From Streptomyces iconiensis (GTDB lineage Bacteria > Actinomycetota > Actinomycetes > Streptomycetales > Streptomycetaceae), in assembly GCF_028657195.3 (NCBI RefSeq), contig NZ_JANCPR020000001.1, positions 310,001 through 374,000 of the forward strand: a DNA stretch of 64,000 nt, read 5' to 3'. Under the pieces are notes generated by a model. It saw only the letters and a program-made list of their open reading frames with translations. It was not told where the DNA came from and made no database searches. Below, piece by piece: positions 34,607 through 47,156 of this stretch. Each line of letters begins with the position of its first letter. The stretch's first letter is position 1. The position numbers and the translations under genes were made by a program.

Positions 34607-35605
34607 ATGAGATCACTGAGTGCGCGGGGCGTGGGGGTGCTGTTGCTGGCCGTGGGAACGCTGGGGGCCGCGCAGGCCCAGCCCTCGGAGGGCCCGCCGG
34701 GGCACGGGCCTGAGGTCGTGCCGTACCTCTCGCTCGGCTGGGGCGATCCGCCGGAGCCGACCGGGCTGATGAGGGCGACGGGCGTGGACGGCTTCTCGTT
34801 CGCCTTCGTGCTCAGCGCGGGGCGCTGCGAGCCGCGCTGGGACGGCACCAGGCCGCTGACCGGGGGCGGGGACGAGCGTGCTGTGCGGGCCGTGCGCGAC
34901 GCGGGCGGTGAGCCCGTCGTCTCGTTCGGCGGCGGGGGCGGGCGCACGCTGGAGCGGGACTGCCCGGACGCCCGTTCCCTCGCCGCCGCGTACCGGCGCG
35001 TGATCCGTACGTACGGGCTGCGCGCCATCGACGTCGACATCGAGGCGTCCGCCTACAAGAGCGCGACGGCCCGGCGGAAGACCATCGGGGCGCTCAAACG
35101 CGTGCGGGCCGCCCGTCCGGGGCTGAGGATCTCCGTCACGGTGCCCAGCCTCCGCAGCGGCCCCGAGGGTGTGCTCATCGCGGAAGCGGCACGAGCAGGG
35201 TTCGCGCCGGATGTGTGGACGGTCATGCCGTTCGCCTTCGGGGAGCGGCCCAAGGAGCAGGCCGCCAAGGAGGACATGGCGCGGAGCACCCTGCGCGCCG
35301 CCGAGGGGCTGAAGGCCCGGCTCCGGCAGGCGTACGGCTATGGGGACGCCGAGGCGTACGCGCACAGCGGCATCTCGACGATGAACGGCATCACGGGCCA
35401 CCAGGAGGTCATCACGCCACGGGACTTCCGGACGATCGCCCGCTATGCGCGCGGCCACGGGCTCGGGCGGCTGGCGTTCTGGTCGGTCAACCGCGACCGG
35501 CCCTGCGGTGCGCGCCCGTACCCGGCGGAGGACAGGTGTTCGGGGCTCAGTCAGCGGCCGTGGGAGTTCACCCGTGCGATCACGGGGACCGCGCGGCGCG
35601 CATGA
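34607..35605 (+). CDS. Exported GH18-like glycoside hydrolase
   Basis: 332 residues. A signal peptide (about residues 1-24, AAQAQP) precedes a TIM barrel. The GH18 catalytic strand DxDxE is IDVDIEAS with Glu146 as acid/base (Asp142, Asp144). Other barrel strands: VVSFGGGGG, ISVTVPSL, VWTVMPFAFG, LAFWSVNRDRP. This matches bacterial chitinase-type GH18 without carbohydrate-binding modules. ATG 34607 has GGGAGGG upstream. Substrate likely chitin or other GlcNAc glycan. Confidence 0.85.
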   Translation: MRSLSARGVGVLLLAVGTLGAAQAQPSEGPPGHGPEVVPYLSLGWGDPPEPTGLMRATGVDGFSFAFVLSAGRCEPRWDGTRPLTGGGDERAVRAVRDAGGEPVVSFGGGGGRTLERDCPDARSLAAAYRRVIRTYGLRAIDVDIEASAYKSATARRKTIGALKRVRAARPGLRISVTVPSLRSGPEGVLIAEAARAGFAPDVWTVMPFAFGERPKEQAAKEDMARSTLRAAEGLKARLRQAYGYGDAEAYAHSGISTMNGITGHQEVITPRDFRTIARYARGHGLGRLAFWSVNRDRPCGARPYPAEDRCSGLSQRPWEFTRAITGTARRA

Positions 35606-35631
35606 GCCCCGGGGATGCGGACGCCTGCCGG

Positions 35632-36150
35632 TCAGAGGCCGAACGCAGGCGCGTACCGGATCGGGCCGCGCGGGGGTTTGCCGTGGTCGAGGGAGAGCGC
35701 GAGGAAGGCGTCGTCCGGCCAGTCCTGGCCCTCGGGCGGGGTGATGCCGAAGGCGGAGGCGGGGGAGAAGCCGAAGCGCGGGTAGTACACGGGGTGGCCG
35801 AGCACGGTGACGGTGCGCTCACCGACGGCGCGCGCCGCTGCGAGCGCACCCCTGATGGCGGCCGTACCCGCTCCCTTGCCCTGATACGCGGGAAGCACGG
35901 CGCACGGGGCGAGCGCCAGCGCCGGGGTGTCGCCGATGTGGCAGCGGGTGAGGAGCGCCTGCCCGACGGGCTCGTCGTCCGGCGAGACGGTGACGTAGGA
36001 GAACGGGGCCAGCCAGGCGTTCTCGTCCTCCCGCAGCGCGTCCACGAGGTCGGCCTCTTCGGAAGTCTCGAAGGCGCTCAGCAGGATGTGGCGTACGGTC
36101 TCGGCCTCGCCGGGGTGCTCGATCCGGGCCAGCCAGGTGGGGGCGGTCAT
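35632..36150 (-). CDS. GNAT acetyltransferase
   Basis: 172-residue N-acetyltransferase. Acetyl-CoA motif A is LAPCAVLPAYQGKGAGTAAI and motif B TVTVLGHPVYYPRFGFSPA, as in the YhbS-like group. Start overlaps the DedA stop by 4 nt (ATGA), so translation is coupled. Substrate unknown. Confidence 0.9.
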   Translation of the reverse strand: MTAPTWLARIEHPGEAETVRHILLSAFETSEEADLVDALREDENAWLAPFSYVTVSPDDEPVGQALLTRCHIGDTPALALAPCAVLPAYQGKGAGTAAIRGALAAARAVGERTVTVLGHPVYYPRFGFSPASAFGITPPEGQDWPDDAFLALSLDHGKPPRGPIRYAPAFGL

Positions 36151-36965
36151 GCGGAGGGTGCCTCCGTCGGGTTCGGTGCTGTCGGGGGCGCGGGGACGGG
36201 CAGCAGGCCGCTCTCGCTGACGGCCCGCATCGAGGGGAGCACGGGGAAGGTGACGGCGCCGGACGAGGGCGCGGGCGCGGGGCCCGCGGCTGCGACAGCG
36301 GCGATGACCTCGTCCGCCGCACCGCCCCCGGGCTCACGGCGTATCACGTAGGCGGCGAGCCCGCCGGCGGCGAAGAGCGCGAAGACCGAGACGGCCGTGC
36401 CGAGCCAGCTGGCGCCGAGCCACTGGCCGCCGAAGTATCCGAGGCTCACGCTGTAGGCGGCCCAGGCCAGTCCGGCGAGCGCTGACCAGGGGGCGAAGTC
36501 GCGGGCCCTGCGGCGTGCGGCGCCCGCCGTGAGGCTGACGACGGAGCGGCCGGCGGGCGCGAAGCGGGCGAGGACGACGAGAACGCCTCCGCCGCGCACG
36601 AGCGCCCTGCCGAGGCTCTCCTGCGCGTGGGTCAGCTTGCGGGAGCGGGCCACGGCGCGGTCGAACCGCTCGCCGCCGCGCCAGGCCAGGCGCCAGGCGA
36701 CCATGTCACCGATCAGGGAGGCGCCGGCGGCGCAGAGGACGAGCAGCAGCATCTCGACGAGGTGGTCGCTCTGGGCCGCGTGCCGTGCGGCGGCCGTGGG
36801 GAGATCGGCGGCGTCGGCTGCCGTGGTTCCCGCTGCGGCCGTCGCCGCGGCGATCACGAGAACTCCGCTGGGCAGCAGGGGTACGAAGACATCGAGAAGC
36901 ACGGATGCGGCGATGACCGCGTAGATCCAGGGGGACCCGGTGACCGACCCCAGGACTTCCGGCAC
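36147..36965 (-). CDS. DedA/VTT-domain membrane protein
   Basis: 272-residue polytopic protein of the DedA superfamily. VTT-type glycine/arginine segment VVLARFAPAGRSVVSLTAGAAR and the following GLAWAAYSVSLGYFGG are present. The long Ala/Pro tail is cytoplasmic. I start at GTG 36965 (VPEVLGSVTG), which has GGGGAGA before it; an earlier GTG at 37004 lacks one. DedA proteins are lipid scramblases or flippases. Operonic with GNAT. Confidence 0.85.
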   Translation of the reverse strand: MPEVLGSVTGSPWIYAVIAASVLLDVFVPLLPSGVLVIAAATAAAGTTAADAADLPTAAARHAAQSDHLVEMLLLVLCAAGASLIGDMVAWRLAWRGGERFDRAVARSRKLTHAQESLGRALVRGGGVLVVLARFAPAGRSVVSLTAGAARRRARDFAPWSALAGLAWAAYSVSLGYFGGQWLGASWLGTAVSVFALFAAGGLAAYVIRREPGGGAADEVIAAVAAAGPAPAPSSGAVTFPVLPSMRAVSESGLLPVPAPPTAPNPTEAPSA

Positions 36966-37147
36966 TGCTCTCCCCGTTTCTCCCCTGCGCGACGCTCGTT
37001 TCACTCGTGTTTACCGCCGTACAGCGTACGCCTGGGTCCCCCGCTCAGGGCGGCTGGGGCGACGTGGCGACGCTCTCACGACGACCCCGGTTACAGATGC
37101 ACTGGATCGGACCACAGGCGCATCTCGGATCAGTGGAGGCCAGCACG

Positions 37148-37870
37148 ATGAAGCAGGTAAGGCGCAGGGCAGGCGTGGGTGGAGCGAGCGCTGTGACGTT
37201 GGCGACAGCGCTGCTCGCCGGGGTGCTCGCCGGAAGCGGGACGAGCACGGCGAGCGAGCCCAGCGCGGGAAGCGGAACCCGTACGACCGGTGCAGCGGAC
37301 GAGCGCGGCACGGGAAGCGCGGCGGGTGCGGGGAGCGCGGCGTCGGGCGCGCGTGTGGGGGCTGATCAGGTGCGGATGGTCTACGAGCGGTTCGCGCCGC
37401 CCCGCGCCATCAACCCGCCACGTGCCTTCACCTACGACCGGCGCAGGGTGCCTGCGGGCGCCGGGATCCGGGTCCTGCAGCGGGCGGGCGACGGGAAGAC
37501 GACCGTACGGGTCGCCGTGCACGGGCTCGCGCCGCGCTACCGGTTCGGTGTGCATGTGCACACCAAGCCGTGCGGCCTGCGGCCCAACGACTCGGGGCCG
37601 CACTACCAGAACGTCAAGGACCCCAAGCAGCCCTCGACCAACCCCCGTTATGCCAACCCGCGCAACGAGGTGTGGCTCGACTTCACCACCGACGCGAAGG
37701 GCAACGGCGGCGCCGTCTCGCGGCACGACTGGACGTTCCGCCGTGGTGAGGCCAGGTCGGTCGTCCTGCACGAGAGGGGCACCCACACGGGCCCTGGGCA
37801 CGCCGGTCAGGCGGGCGACCGCCTCGCCTGCGTCTCCGTACCGTTCGCCGGGTCCAAGAAGGGCGACTGA
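37148..37870 (+). CDS. Exported Cu/Zn superoxide dismutase-like protein
   Basis: 240 residues. Signal peptide or lipoprotein-like leader, a low-complexity Gly/Ser/Ala stretch (36-72), then a SodC beta-barrel. Copper-ligand type histidines: His136 and His138 (FGVHVHTKPCG), His152 (GPHYQN) and His208 (VVLHERGTH). The Cys142-Cys228 disulfide is conserved. The zinc-site histidines are not apparent: the loop reads NPRYANPRNEVWLDF. The gene overlaps the converging FAD gene by 64 bp. Confidence 0.8.
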   Translation: MKQVRRRAGVGGASAVTLATALLAGVLAGSGTSTASEPSAGSGTRTTGAADERGTGSAAGAGSAASGARVGADQVRMVYERFAPPRAINPPRAFTYDRRRVPAGAGIRVLQRAGDGKTTVRVAVHGLAPRYRFGVHVHTKPCGLRPNDSGPHYQNVKDPKQPSTNPRYANPRNEVWLDFTTDAKGNGGAVSRHDWTFRRGEARSVVLHERGTHTGPGHAGQAGDRLACVSVPFAGSKKGD

Positions 37871-39804
37871 GGCTCGGCGCGCACGGAGTCACGGACAGGC
37901 GCTGGGGGTTGCGGGTCGCGCCGGTGCGCCGGGCGCAGGGTGAGCAGGGCCGCGCGGGCCACGGCATCGGTGTCGGTGAGCGTGACGGAGCCGACGCCGG
38001 GCCGTGCTCCGGCGGCCGTCACCCAGTGCACACCCTCGGTCGGCACCCCCACGGCGAAGCGGTACGGATGGGCGCGGCCACCGGCGTCCACCAGCCGGTA
38101 CGGGCGCGCGGTCACGTCCAGTCCGCCCGTCTCGTAGCCGTCCACCGTGTGCGGGCGGCACTCACCCGCCTCCAGCAGGCCCCGCAGCAGGGGGTCGGCC
38201 GTGCGGCGCAGGTCGGGGGCCGGCAGGCGAGCCTCGATCAGCGTGGTGGCCGTCACCGAGGAGCCCGGTACGGCGGGGGAGCGGGCGGCGAAACCGCCGG
38301 GGACAGCCGTGACCTCCAGCCGGGGACCCAGCACCTCCAGCACGCCCGCCTCGATCAGCGCGACGGCCTCCTCGATCCGGCGCCGGGGCGGCCCGATCGA
38401 CAGGAACGCGTTGAGCGGTGTGTACCAGCGGTCCAGGTGGTCCCGGCGTGAGGCGCCGGCCAGGCCGCCGTGGTCGACGATCAGCCGCAGTTCGTTGCGC
38501 AGGTCCCGCAGGACGTCGAGCGCCGCTTTGACGGGGCCCGCGACGTTGCCCTGGCGCGCGTCGGCGATGTCCTCGCGCAGCCGGGCCAGCAGCCACGCCC
38601 TGTGCTCCCCGGGCGAGGCGAACGCCTGCTCCCCGCACGGACGGGACACCGCGTCCCACTCCCACCGGGCCTCGGGGCCGCCGATGCCCGACTCCCGCAG
38701 TACCGCGGCTTCTTCGGGGCTGCCGTGCGGGGTCGCGAGGAAGCGCGTACGGAAGGACGGTTCCGGGGTGCGGGAGTACGGTCCCGGCGGTGCGGGGCGC
38801 CGGGCGAGCAGCGCTTCGTAGTAGACCGTTTCGACTTCCTTGGCGACCAGGGGCCACACCTCGGTGAGGAAGTCCGGTCGGTCGCCGGTCTCGGCGCGCT
38901 CGCGGAAGCCCGCTATGACGGGCGGGGTCAGCAGCAGCGGGTCGTGGCGGCCGTGCGCGCCCTTCTCGTTGTCGCCGCGCGCGTGGTAGGGGACGCCGCG
39001 CCGGGACCCGGCGTAGAGCCGGGGTTCGCGGCCGGAGGGGACGTAGCGCAGCGGTCCCGCCGCGCTCCGGATGAAACGGCCGCCGCGGCCGGTCGTCAGC
39101 AGGGCCATGTAGTCGAAGAAGTTGAGGCCCAGCCCGCGCAGGAGCACGGGGCTGCCCGGGGCGAGCCCGTCCAGTCCGGATGCGGTGTCGGCCGGGTTGG
39201 CCGGGGGCAGATAGCGCAGCGCACGGGTCTCGGCGTGCGCTGCGAGGTGGCGCTGTGCCGGCCCTGGCACGGTGGGCAGATGGCCCTGGGCGAGGACGAC
39301 GCAGCTCAGGCCCGGCAGTTCGGTGCCGTCGGAGAGGGTGAGGTGCTGCTGTCCCGCGGCGGACTCGGACAGGCGTGTGGCCCGCGCGCTGTGGACCTCG
39401 ACCCGTACCGAGTCCGGCGCTGTGCGCAGCACTTCGCGGAAGACCCACTCCAAGTAGGCGCCGTACAGGGCGCGGGCGGGGTAGTCGTCGGGGCCGGGCG
39501 CCGCGTCCGGCGAGGTGCGCGCGTGCCACTCGTGGAGGCTGGGGCCCGGGCGTATGGGCCCTTCGGCCTCGACGCTGTCGTCGGTGAACAGGGTGACCTG
39601 GGAGGCGACGGTGTTCATCAGGAGTTCCCCGGACTGCTCCGTGCGCCACACGCGTCCCGCTCCGGGCGGATCGGGGTCGATGACGTGGACGGTCACGTGC
39701 TGTCCGGGGGCGAGAAATCCGGGCGCCGAGGCGCAGAGTCTCTCGACCACGCTCGTACCTCGCGGACCTGCGCCGACGACGGCAAGGGCGTGGTGCTGGG
39801 CCAC
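37807..39804 (-). CDS. Large FAD/NAD(P)-binding protein
   Basis: 665 residues. N-terminal Rossmann fold (LAVVGAGPRGTSVVERL) of the NAD_binding_9 family, with LLRGLGLNFFDYMALLTTGRGG further on. This family includes adenylate-like lysine/ornithine-type flavoprotein relatives and proteins of unknown function. GTG 39804 has AGGAG upstream; a longer ATG start is possible. The C-terminal codons overlap the SodC-like gene on the other strand for 64 bp. Confidence 0.8.
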   Translation of the reverse strand: MAQHHALAVVGAGPRGTSVVERLCASAPGFLAPGQHVTVHVIDPDPPGAGRVWRTEQSGELLMNTVASQVTLFTDDSVEAEGPIRPGPSLHEWHARTSPDAAPGPDDYPARALYGAYLEWVFREVLRTAPDSVRVEVHSARATRLSESAAGQQHLTLSDGTELPGLSCVVLAQGHLPTVPGPAQRHLAAHAETRALRYLPPANPADTASGLDGLAPGSPVLLRGLGLNFFDYMALLTTGRGGRFIRSAAGPLRYVPSGREPRLYAGSRRGVPYHARGDNEKGAHGRHDPLLLTPPVIAGFRERAETGDRPDFLTEVWPLVAKEVETVYYEALLARRPAPPGPYSRTPEPSFRTRFLATPHGSPEEAAVLRESGIGGPEARWEWDAVSRPCGEQAFASPGEHRAWLLARLREDIADARQGNVAGPVKAALDVLRDLRNELRLIVDHGGLAGASRRDHLDRWYTPLNAFLSIGPPRRRIEEAVALIEAGVLEVLGPRLEVTAVPGGFAARSPAVPGSSVTATTLIEARLPAPDLRRTADPLLRGLLEAGECRPHTVDGYETGGLDVTARPYRLVDAGGRAHPYRFAVGVPTEGVHWVTAAGARPGVGSVTLTDTDAVARAALLTLRPAHRRDPQPPAPVRDSVRAEPQSPFLDPANGTETQARRSPA

Positions 39805-39893
39805 GAGGCATCTCCTGGGGAGTGCGAAGGGGACACGGGCGCGGGCCATCATGCACCACGCGGAATGCCCCCGTCCGGCCTGGGCCCTTCACC

Positions 39894-41666
<1,773 letters not shown>

Positions 41667-41686
41667 CTCGGTTCTCCCTCTTCGCG

Positions 41687-41729
41687 CCGTACGGTGCGGG
41701 CGGTACGGGTGCAGACCCGCACCGTACGG
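41687..41729. repeat. 14-bp inverted repeat in the phoD leader
   Basis: CCGTACGGTGCGGG (41687-41700) and CCCGCACCGTACGG (41716-41729) are exact complements with a 15-nt loop that can also pair with the arms (CGGTACGGGTGC). A switch-like or operator role is possible. Confidence 0.7.
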
Positions 41730-41823
41730 AACGAGGGAGCGTCTCTACCAGTTTCCGGCGGATTCCGGTGTCACATATTCAGCCCCGGCCGGTTGTGAGC
41801 ACCGGGCGGGTGTTTCCCACGGG

Positions 41824-42504
41824 TCAGCAGGTGGCCAGTGACTTCTTCAGCGCCTCCTTCTCGGGGGCGTCGGCACTGAGGCCGTAGGTGTGCTTGACCC
41901 AGATCCACATGCGGACGTATTCGCACGCGTAGCCGGACTCCGGCGGCATCCACTTGGCCGGGTCCTTGTCGCCCTTCTCCTGGTTCACGTTGTCGGTGAC
42001 CGCCAGGAGCTGCGCGATGTCGAGATCGTTGGCCAGCTTCTCGCGCTTGTCCTGCGACCAGTCCGAGGCTCCTGAACGCCACGCCTCGGCGAGCGGGACC
42101 ATGTGGTCGATGTCGACATCGGCGGGGTCCGTCCAGCTCTCGCCGTCGTACGGGCTCTTCCAGGTGCCCTTCGTGGGGCGGCAGTCGTCGCCCGTCTCGA
42201 CGCCCTCGCCGTCGCGCTTGAGGACGGCCTCACGGGTGTTGCAGCCGTTGCCCTGGTCGCTCCAGTGCGGGAACTTCTCGCGCGAGTACCCGTCGAGCGA
42301 ACCTTCGGCCTTCTCGGTGATCTTGCCGAGCATGGTGGTGGCCTCCTCGGCGCTCGGCGGCGCGGGGGGCTCGGCCAGCGCCGAGGAGGTGCTCAGGGTG
42401 AGGGCTATCAGCAGCCCGGAGACGGCGGCGGCGAAGGCGGCGGCGAGTACGGACCAGCGTCGACGCGCGTAGAGGCGCGGGCGCGTCCGGTGCCTGTGCG
42501 GCAT
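41824..42504 (-). CDS. Exported HNH/GmrSD-C (DUF1524) nuclease
   Basis: 226 residues with an N-terminal signal peptide (about residues 16-44), then a DUF1524-type beta-beta-alpha nuclease domain with DIDHMVPLAEAW as the histidine metal motif. Cysteines NGCNTRE, DDCRPT and SLATC could form disulfides. Secreted DNases of this type are common in Streptomyces. ATG 42504 follows GGGAG. Confidence 0.85.
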   Translation of the reverse strand: MPHRHRTRPRLYARRRWSVLAAAFAAAVSGLLIALTLSTSSALAEPPAPPSAEEATTMLGKITEKAEGSLDGYSREKFPHWSDQGNGCNTREAVLKRDGEGVETGDDCRPTKGTWKSPYDGESWTDPADVDIDHMVPLAEAWRSGASDWSQDKREKLANDLDIAQLLAVTDNVNQEKGDKDPAKWMPPESGYACEYVRMWIWVKHTYGLSADAPEKEALKKSLATC

Positions 42505-42744
42505 GCGAACTCCCAGGGGGTGGGGGGAAGTTGAGCGTGACCAGCGTGACGGTCGTGTGCACGTCACTTCAAGAGCCTGCCCCTGTTACGGGGGTATGGA
42601 CACATGCGATACACCCATCTGGCCCACGGGGTACCGCAGTTGGTCACTCATGGCACTGTTTGAACCGTTTTGGAGCGCGAACTTCCGTGCGAGGAAAGGG
42701 AAATGCGCACCGGCGCAGGGGAAGGCACGACCTAGGGTGAGCCG

Positions 42745-43557
42745 GTGCCGCTTGCCGCAGCCACGCTGCTGCCCCTGACCCCGACCCTCGGCGCCGTCCT
42801 CGTCACGCTCCTGCTCGCCGCCGCCGGAGTCGCCGCGTTCGCGAGCCTCACGCAGGACAACGGCCGCCCCTACGCGCGCGCCGTCCTGACCGCGGGAGTG
42901 CGCGCGGCCGTGCAGCTCGGCGCCGTCTCCCTGGTGATCGGCTGGGCCGTCGGCGCCGTGCCCTCGCTGCTCGGGTTCGTCCTGCTGATGCTCGCCGTCG
43001 CCGTCCGTACGGCCGGGCGGCGCATCACGGCGAACGGCACCTGGTGGTGGGCCGCCGCGCCGGTGTGCGCCGGGGTGCTGCCGGTGCTCGCGGTGCTGCT
43101 GCTGACCGGACTCGTACCGCTGCGGGGCATCGCGCTGGTCCCCATCGCGGGCATCCTCACCGGCGGGGCGCTCACCGCGACCGTGCTCGCGGGGCGCCGC
43201 GCGCTGGAGGAGCTGACGACGCGGCACGGGGAGGTCGAGGCCGCCCTCGCGCTCGGCCTCCCCGACCGTGAGGCGCGGCTGGAGATCGCCCGCCCCTCGG
43301 CCGCCGGTGCGCTGCTGCCCGGGCTCGACCAGACGCGGACCGTTGGACTGGTCACACTGCCCGGCGCCTTCGTCGGCATGCTGCTGGGCGGAGCCTCGCC
43401 CGTACTGGCCGGGGCTGTGCAGCTGTTCGTGCTGGTGGCGCTGCTTCTGGTGCAGGTGATCGCGGTCGCCGTCGTGCTCGAACTGATCGCGAGAGGCCGG
43501 CTCCATCGCGTACAGTCGTGCGAGTCAGGGGGGTCGGAGGGGCCCGCGGGGGGATAG
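42745..43557 (+). CDS. FetB/UPF0014-type membrane permease
   Basis: 270 residues, six or seven hydrophobic segments, with VRAAVQLGAVSLVIG and the LPGAFVGMLLGGASPV loop of the FetB family. In enterobacteria FetB pairs with ATPase FetA for iron or toxic-metal export. No ATPase gene lies beside it. GTG start. Possible metal transport. Confidence 0.85.
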   Translation: MPLAAATLLPLTPTLGAVLVTLLLAAAGVAAFASLTQDNGRPYARAVLTAGVRAAVQLGAVSLVIGWAVGAVPSLLGFVLLMLAVAVRTAGRRITANGTWWWAAAPVCAGVLPVLAVLLLTGLVPLRGIALVPIAGILTGGALTATVLAGRRALEELTTRHGEVEAALALGLPDREARLEIARPSAAGALLPGLDQTRTVGLVTLPGAFVGMLLGGASPVLAGAVQLFVLVALLLVQVIAVAVVLELIARGRLHRVQSCESGGSEGPAGG

Positions 43558-43634
43558 CTTTTCGCCCCGTTCGAGCGTTCGGCCGTTCGCTCGCGGCATG
43601 AGTGCGGCGGCCTCAAGCCACGGAGGAATCCCCC

Positions 43635-44216
43635 GTGATCAGCCTCACCGTCGCCGCCGTCGTCCTCGGCGTCGTCGTCCTCCTCGAACTTCCCGACAAG
43701 ACGGCGCTCGCCGGGCTCATGCTCGGTGCCCGCTACCGCGCCTCCTACGTCTTCGCCGGGGTCGCCGCCGCCTTTCTGCTGCATGTCGCACTGGCCGTCG
43801 CCGTGGGCAGCGCGCTCGCGCTGCTGCCGCACCGGCTGGTCCAGGGGATCGTGGGCGTTCTCTTCCTGATTGCGGCGGGATCGCTGCTGATCAAAAAGGA
43901 CCAGGGAGTGCCGGGGCGGTCGCTGGAACCCGCAGACCAGTCCTTCTGGAAGGTCGCGGGGAACGGGTTCACGCTCATACTCGTCGCCGAGTTCGGCGAC
44001 CTCACCCAGATCATGACCGCGAACCTCGCGGCCAGATACGACGACCCCCTCTCCGTGGGGATCGGTGCGGTGGTCGCGCTCTGGTCCGTGGCGGCGCTCA
44101 GCATCTTCGGCAGCCGTGCGCTCACCAAGCGCCTCCCCGTGCACGCCGTCACCCGCGTCGCCGCCCTCCTGATGCTGGCCCTCGCCGCCTTCAGCCTCTA
44201 CGAGGCGCTCGTCTGA
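43635..44216 (+). CDS. GDT1/UPF0016 (TMEM165-type) cation transporter
   Basis: 193 residues, two three-helix repeats, each with the family motif: ELPDKTALAGL (residues about 18-28) and AEFGDLTQIMTA. The family moves Mn2+/Ca2+. GTG 43635 follows GGAGGAATC. Adjacent to the FetB-like gene. Confidence 0.9.
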   Translation: MISLTVAAVVLGVVVLLELPDKTALAGLMLGARYRASYVFAGVAAAFLLHVALAVAVGSALALLPHRLVQGIVGVLFLIAAGSLLIKKDQGVPGRSLEPADQSFWKVAGNGFTLILVAEFGDLTQIMTANLAARYDDPLSVGIGAVVALWSVAALSIFGSRALTKRLPVHAVTRVAALLMLALAAFSLYEALV

Positions 44217-44291
44217 CCCTCTCCCCCTCCCCGGGACAGGTGGAGACGTGCCTCCTGGACATGTGAAGCCGTGGATACGTGGGGCGCCTGA

Positions 44292-46376
<2,085 letters not shown>

Positions 46377-46399
46377 GACCGGCCCGCCTCGCCGGAAGG

Positions 46400-46444
46400 T
46401 GCCGTTCACAGGGCTGCCGCTCGCACGGCTGCCGTTCACAGGTG
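46400..46444. repeat. Three 15-bp tandem repeats near the MFS stop
   Basis: TGCCGTTCACAGGGC (46400-46414), TGCCGCTCGCACGGC (46415-46429), TGCCGTTCACAGGTG (46430-46444), starting 23 bp after the stop. Confidence 0.8.
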
Positions 46445-46458
46445 GCGCGGGGCTGCGC

Positions 46459-46965
46459 TCAGTTGAGCCACACGAGAAGTGCCTCGCCCTCGCCGGCCGC
46501 GGCTGTGACGAACTCCACGAGGGGTTCGTAGTGCTTCCGTACGTACTCCAGCGCGTCCTCGCCCTCGTCCCAGATCGCCGGACAGACGTCCTCGCGTTCC
46601 AGCTTCTCCGTGTCCGCGCCCTCGGTCAGTTCGGCGCCGGATATGCGCCCCAACAGCTCGGCGGCGAGCGCGACGCGCTCCGGGGCGAGGGCATGGGGCG
46701 GGCTCGTTCCCCAGCTCGGCGCTCCGGGTATTCCTGCGTCGCCGAAGATCACCTCGACGGGGACGTTCTTGCCGCTGAGCAGCACCGCGAGGGCTCCCCA
46801 CGTCTTGTCGATGTCGAGGAAGCGGGCCTGTGAGGGAGCCGGCTGCCCGGCCTGCCATGCGGCCCTTTCCAGCTCCAGCACATGCGTGTGCGCCCACTCG
46901 GGGTCGCGCAGCGCACGGTCGAGCTGGGTGGGTGTCAGACGGGCGTAATTCGCGATCATCCCCAT
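46459..46965 (-). CDS. DUF1877 family protein
   Basis: 168-residue cytosolic protein (MIANYARLTPTQLDRAL; DIDKTWGALAVLLSG; DALEYVRKHYEPLVEFV), a family of unknown function. Two ATGs, at 46965 (MGMIANY) and 46959, are close. GGAG is near the first. It converges with the MFS-winged-helix gene, with the repeat between. Confidence 0.85.
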   Translation of the reverse strand: MGMIANYARLTPTQLDRALRDPEWAHTHVLELERAAWQAGQPAPSQARFLDIDKTWGALAVLLSGKNVPVEVIFGDAGIPGAPSWGTSPPHALAPERVALAAELLGRISGAELTEGADTEKLEREDVCPAIWDEGEDALEYVRKHYEPLVEFVTAAAGEGEALLVWLN

Positions 46966-47156
46966 GCTCCGCAGCGTAAGTGCGGCCTCTGACAACGCCG
47001 TCCGAAGCTGCGTCCGTGACACTGCTCGCACTTCCGGCGCGCTTGACCATGACCGACCTCGACCGCGTATGGTCCACCACTGGACAGTTGCTGGCGATTC
47101 GGGCACGGGGCCGTGAGCCGGACGGCACGCGGCGTACCGCCCAGGGGAGGGGCCGG

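Noticed and set aside
41667..41823. PhoP-type Pho box before phoD
   Set aside because: No GTTCACC-like 11-bp direct repeats could be found in the leader.
43535..43634. Possible Mn2+ (yybP-ykoY) riboswitch before the GDT1-like gene
   Set aside because: GGGGGGATAGCTTTTCGCCCC only loosely recalls the conserved GGGGAGUAGC element, the stretch to the ribosome site is too short, and the second conserved loop is absent. An Rfam RF00080 search would decide.
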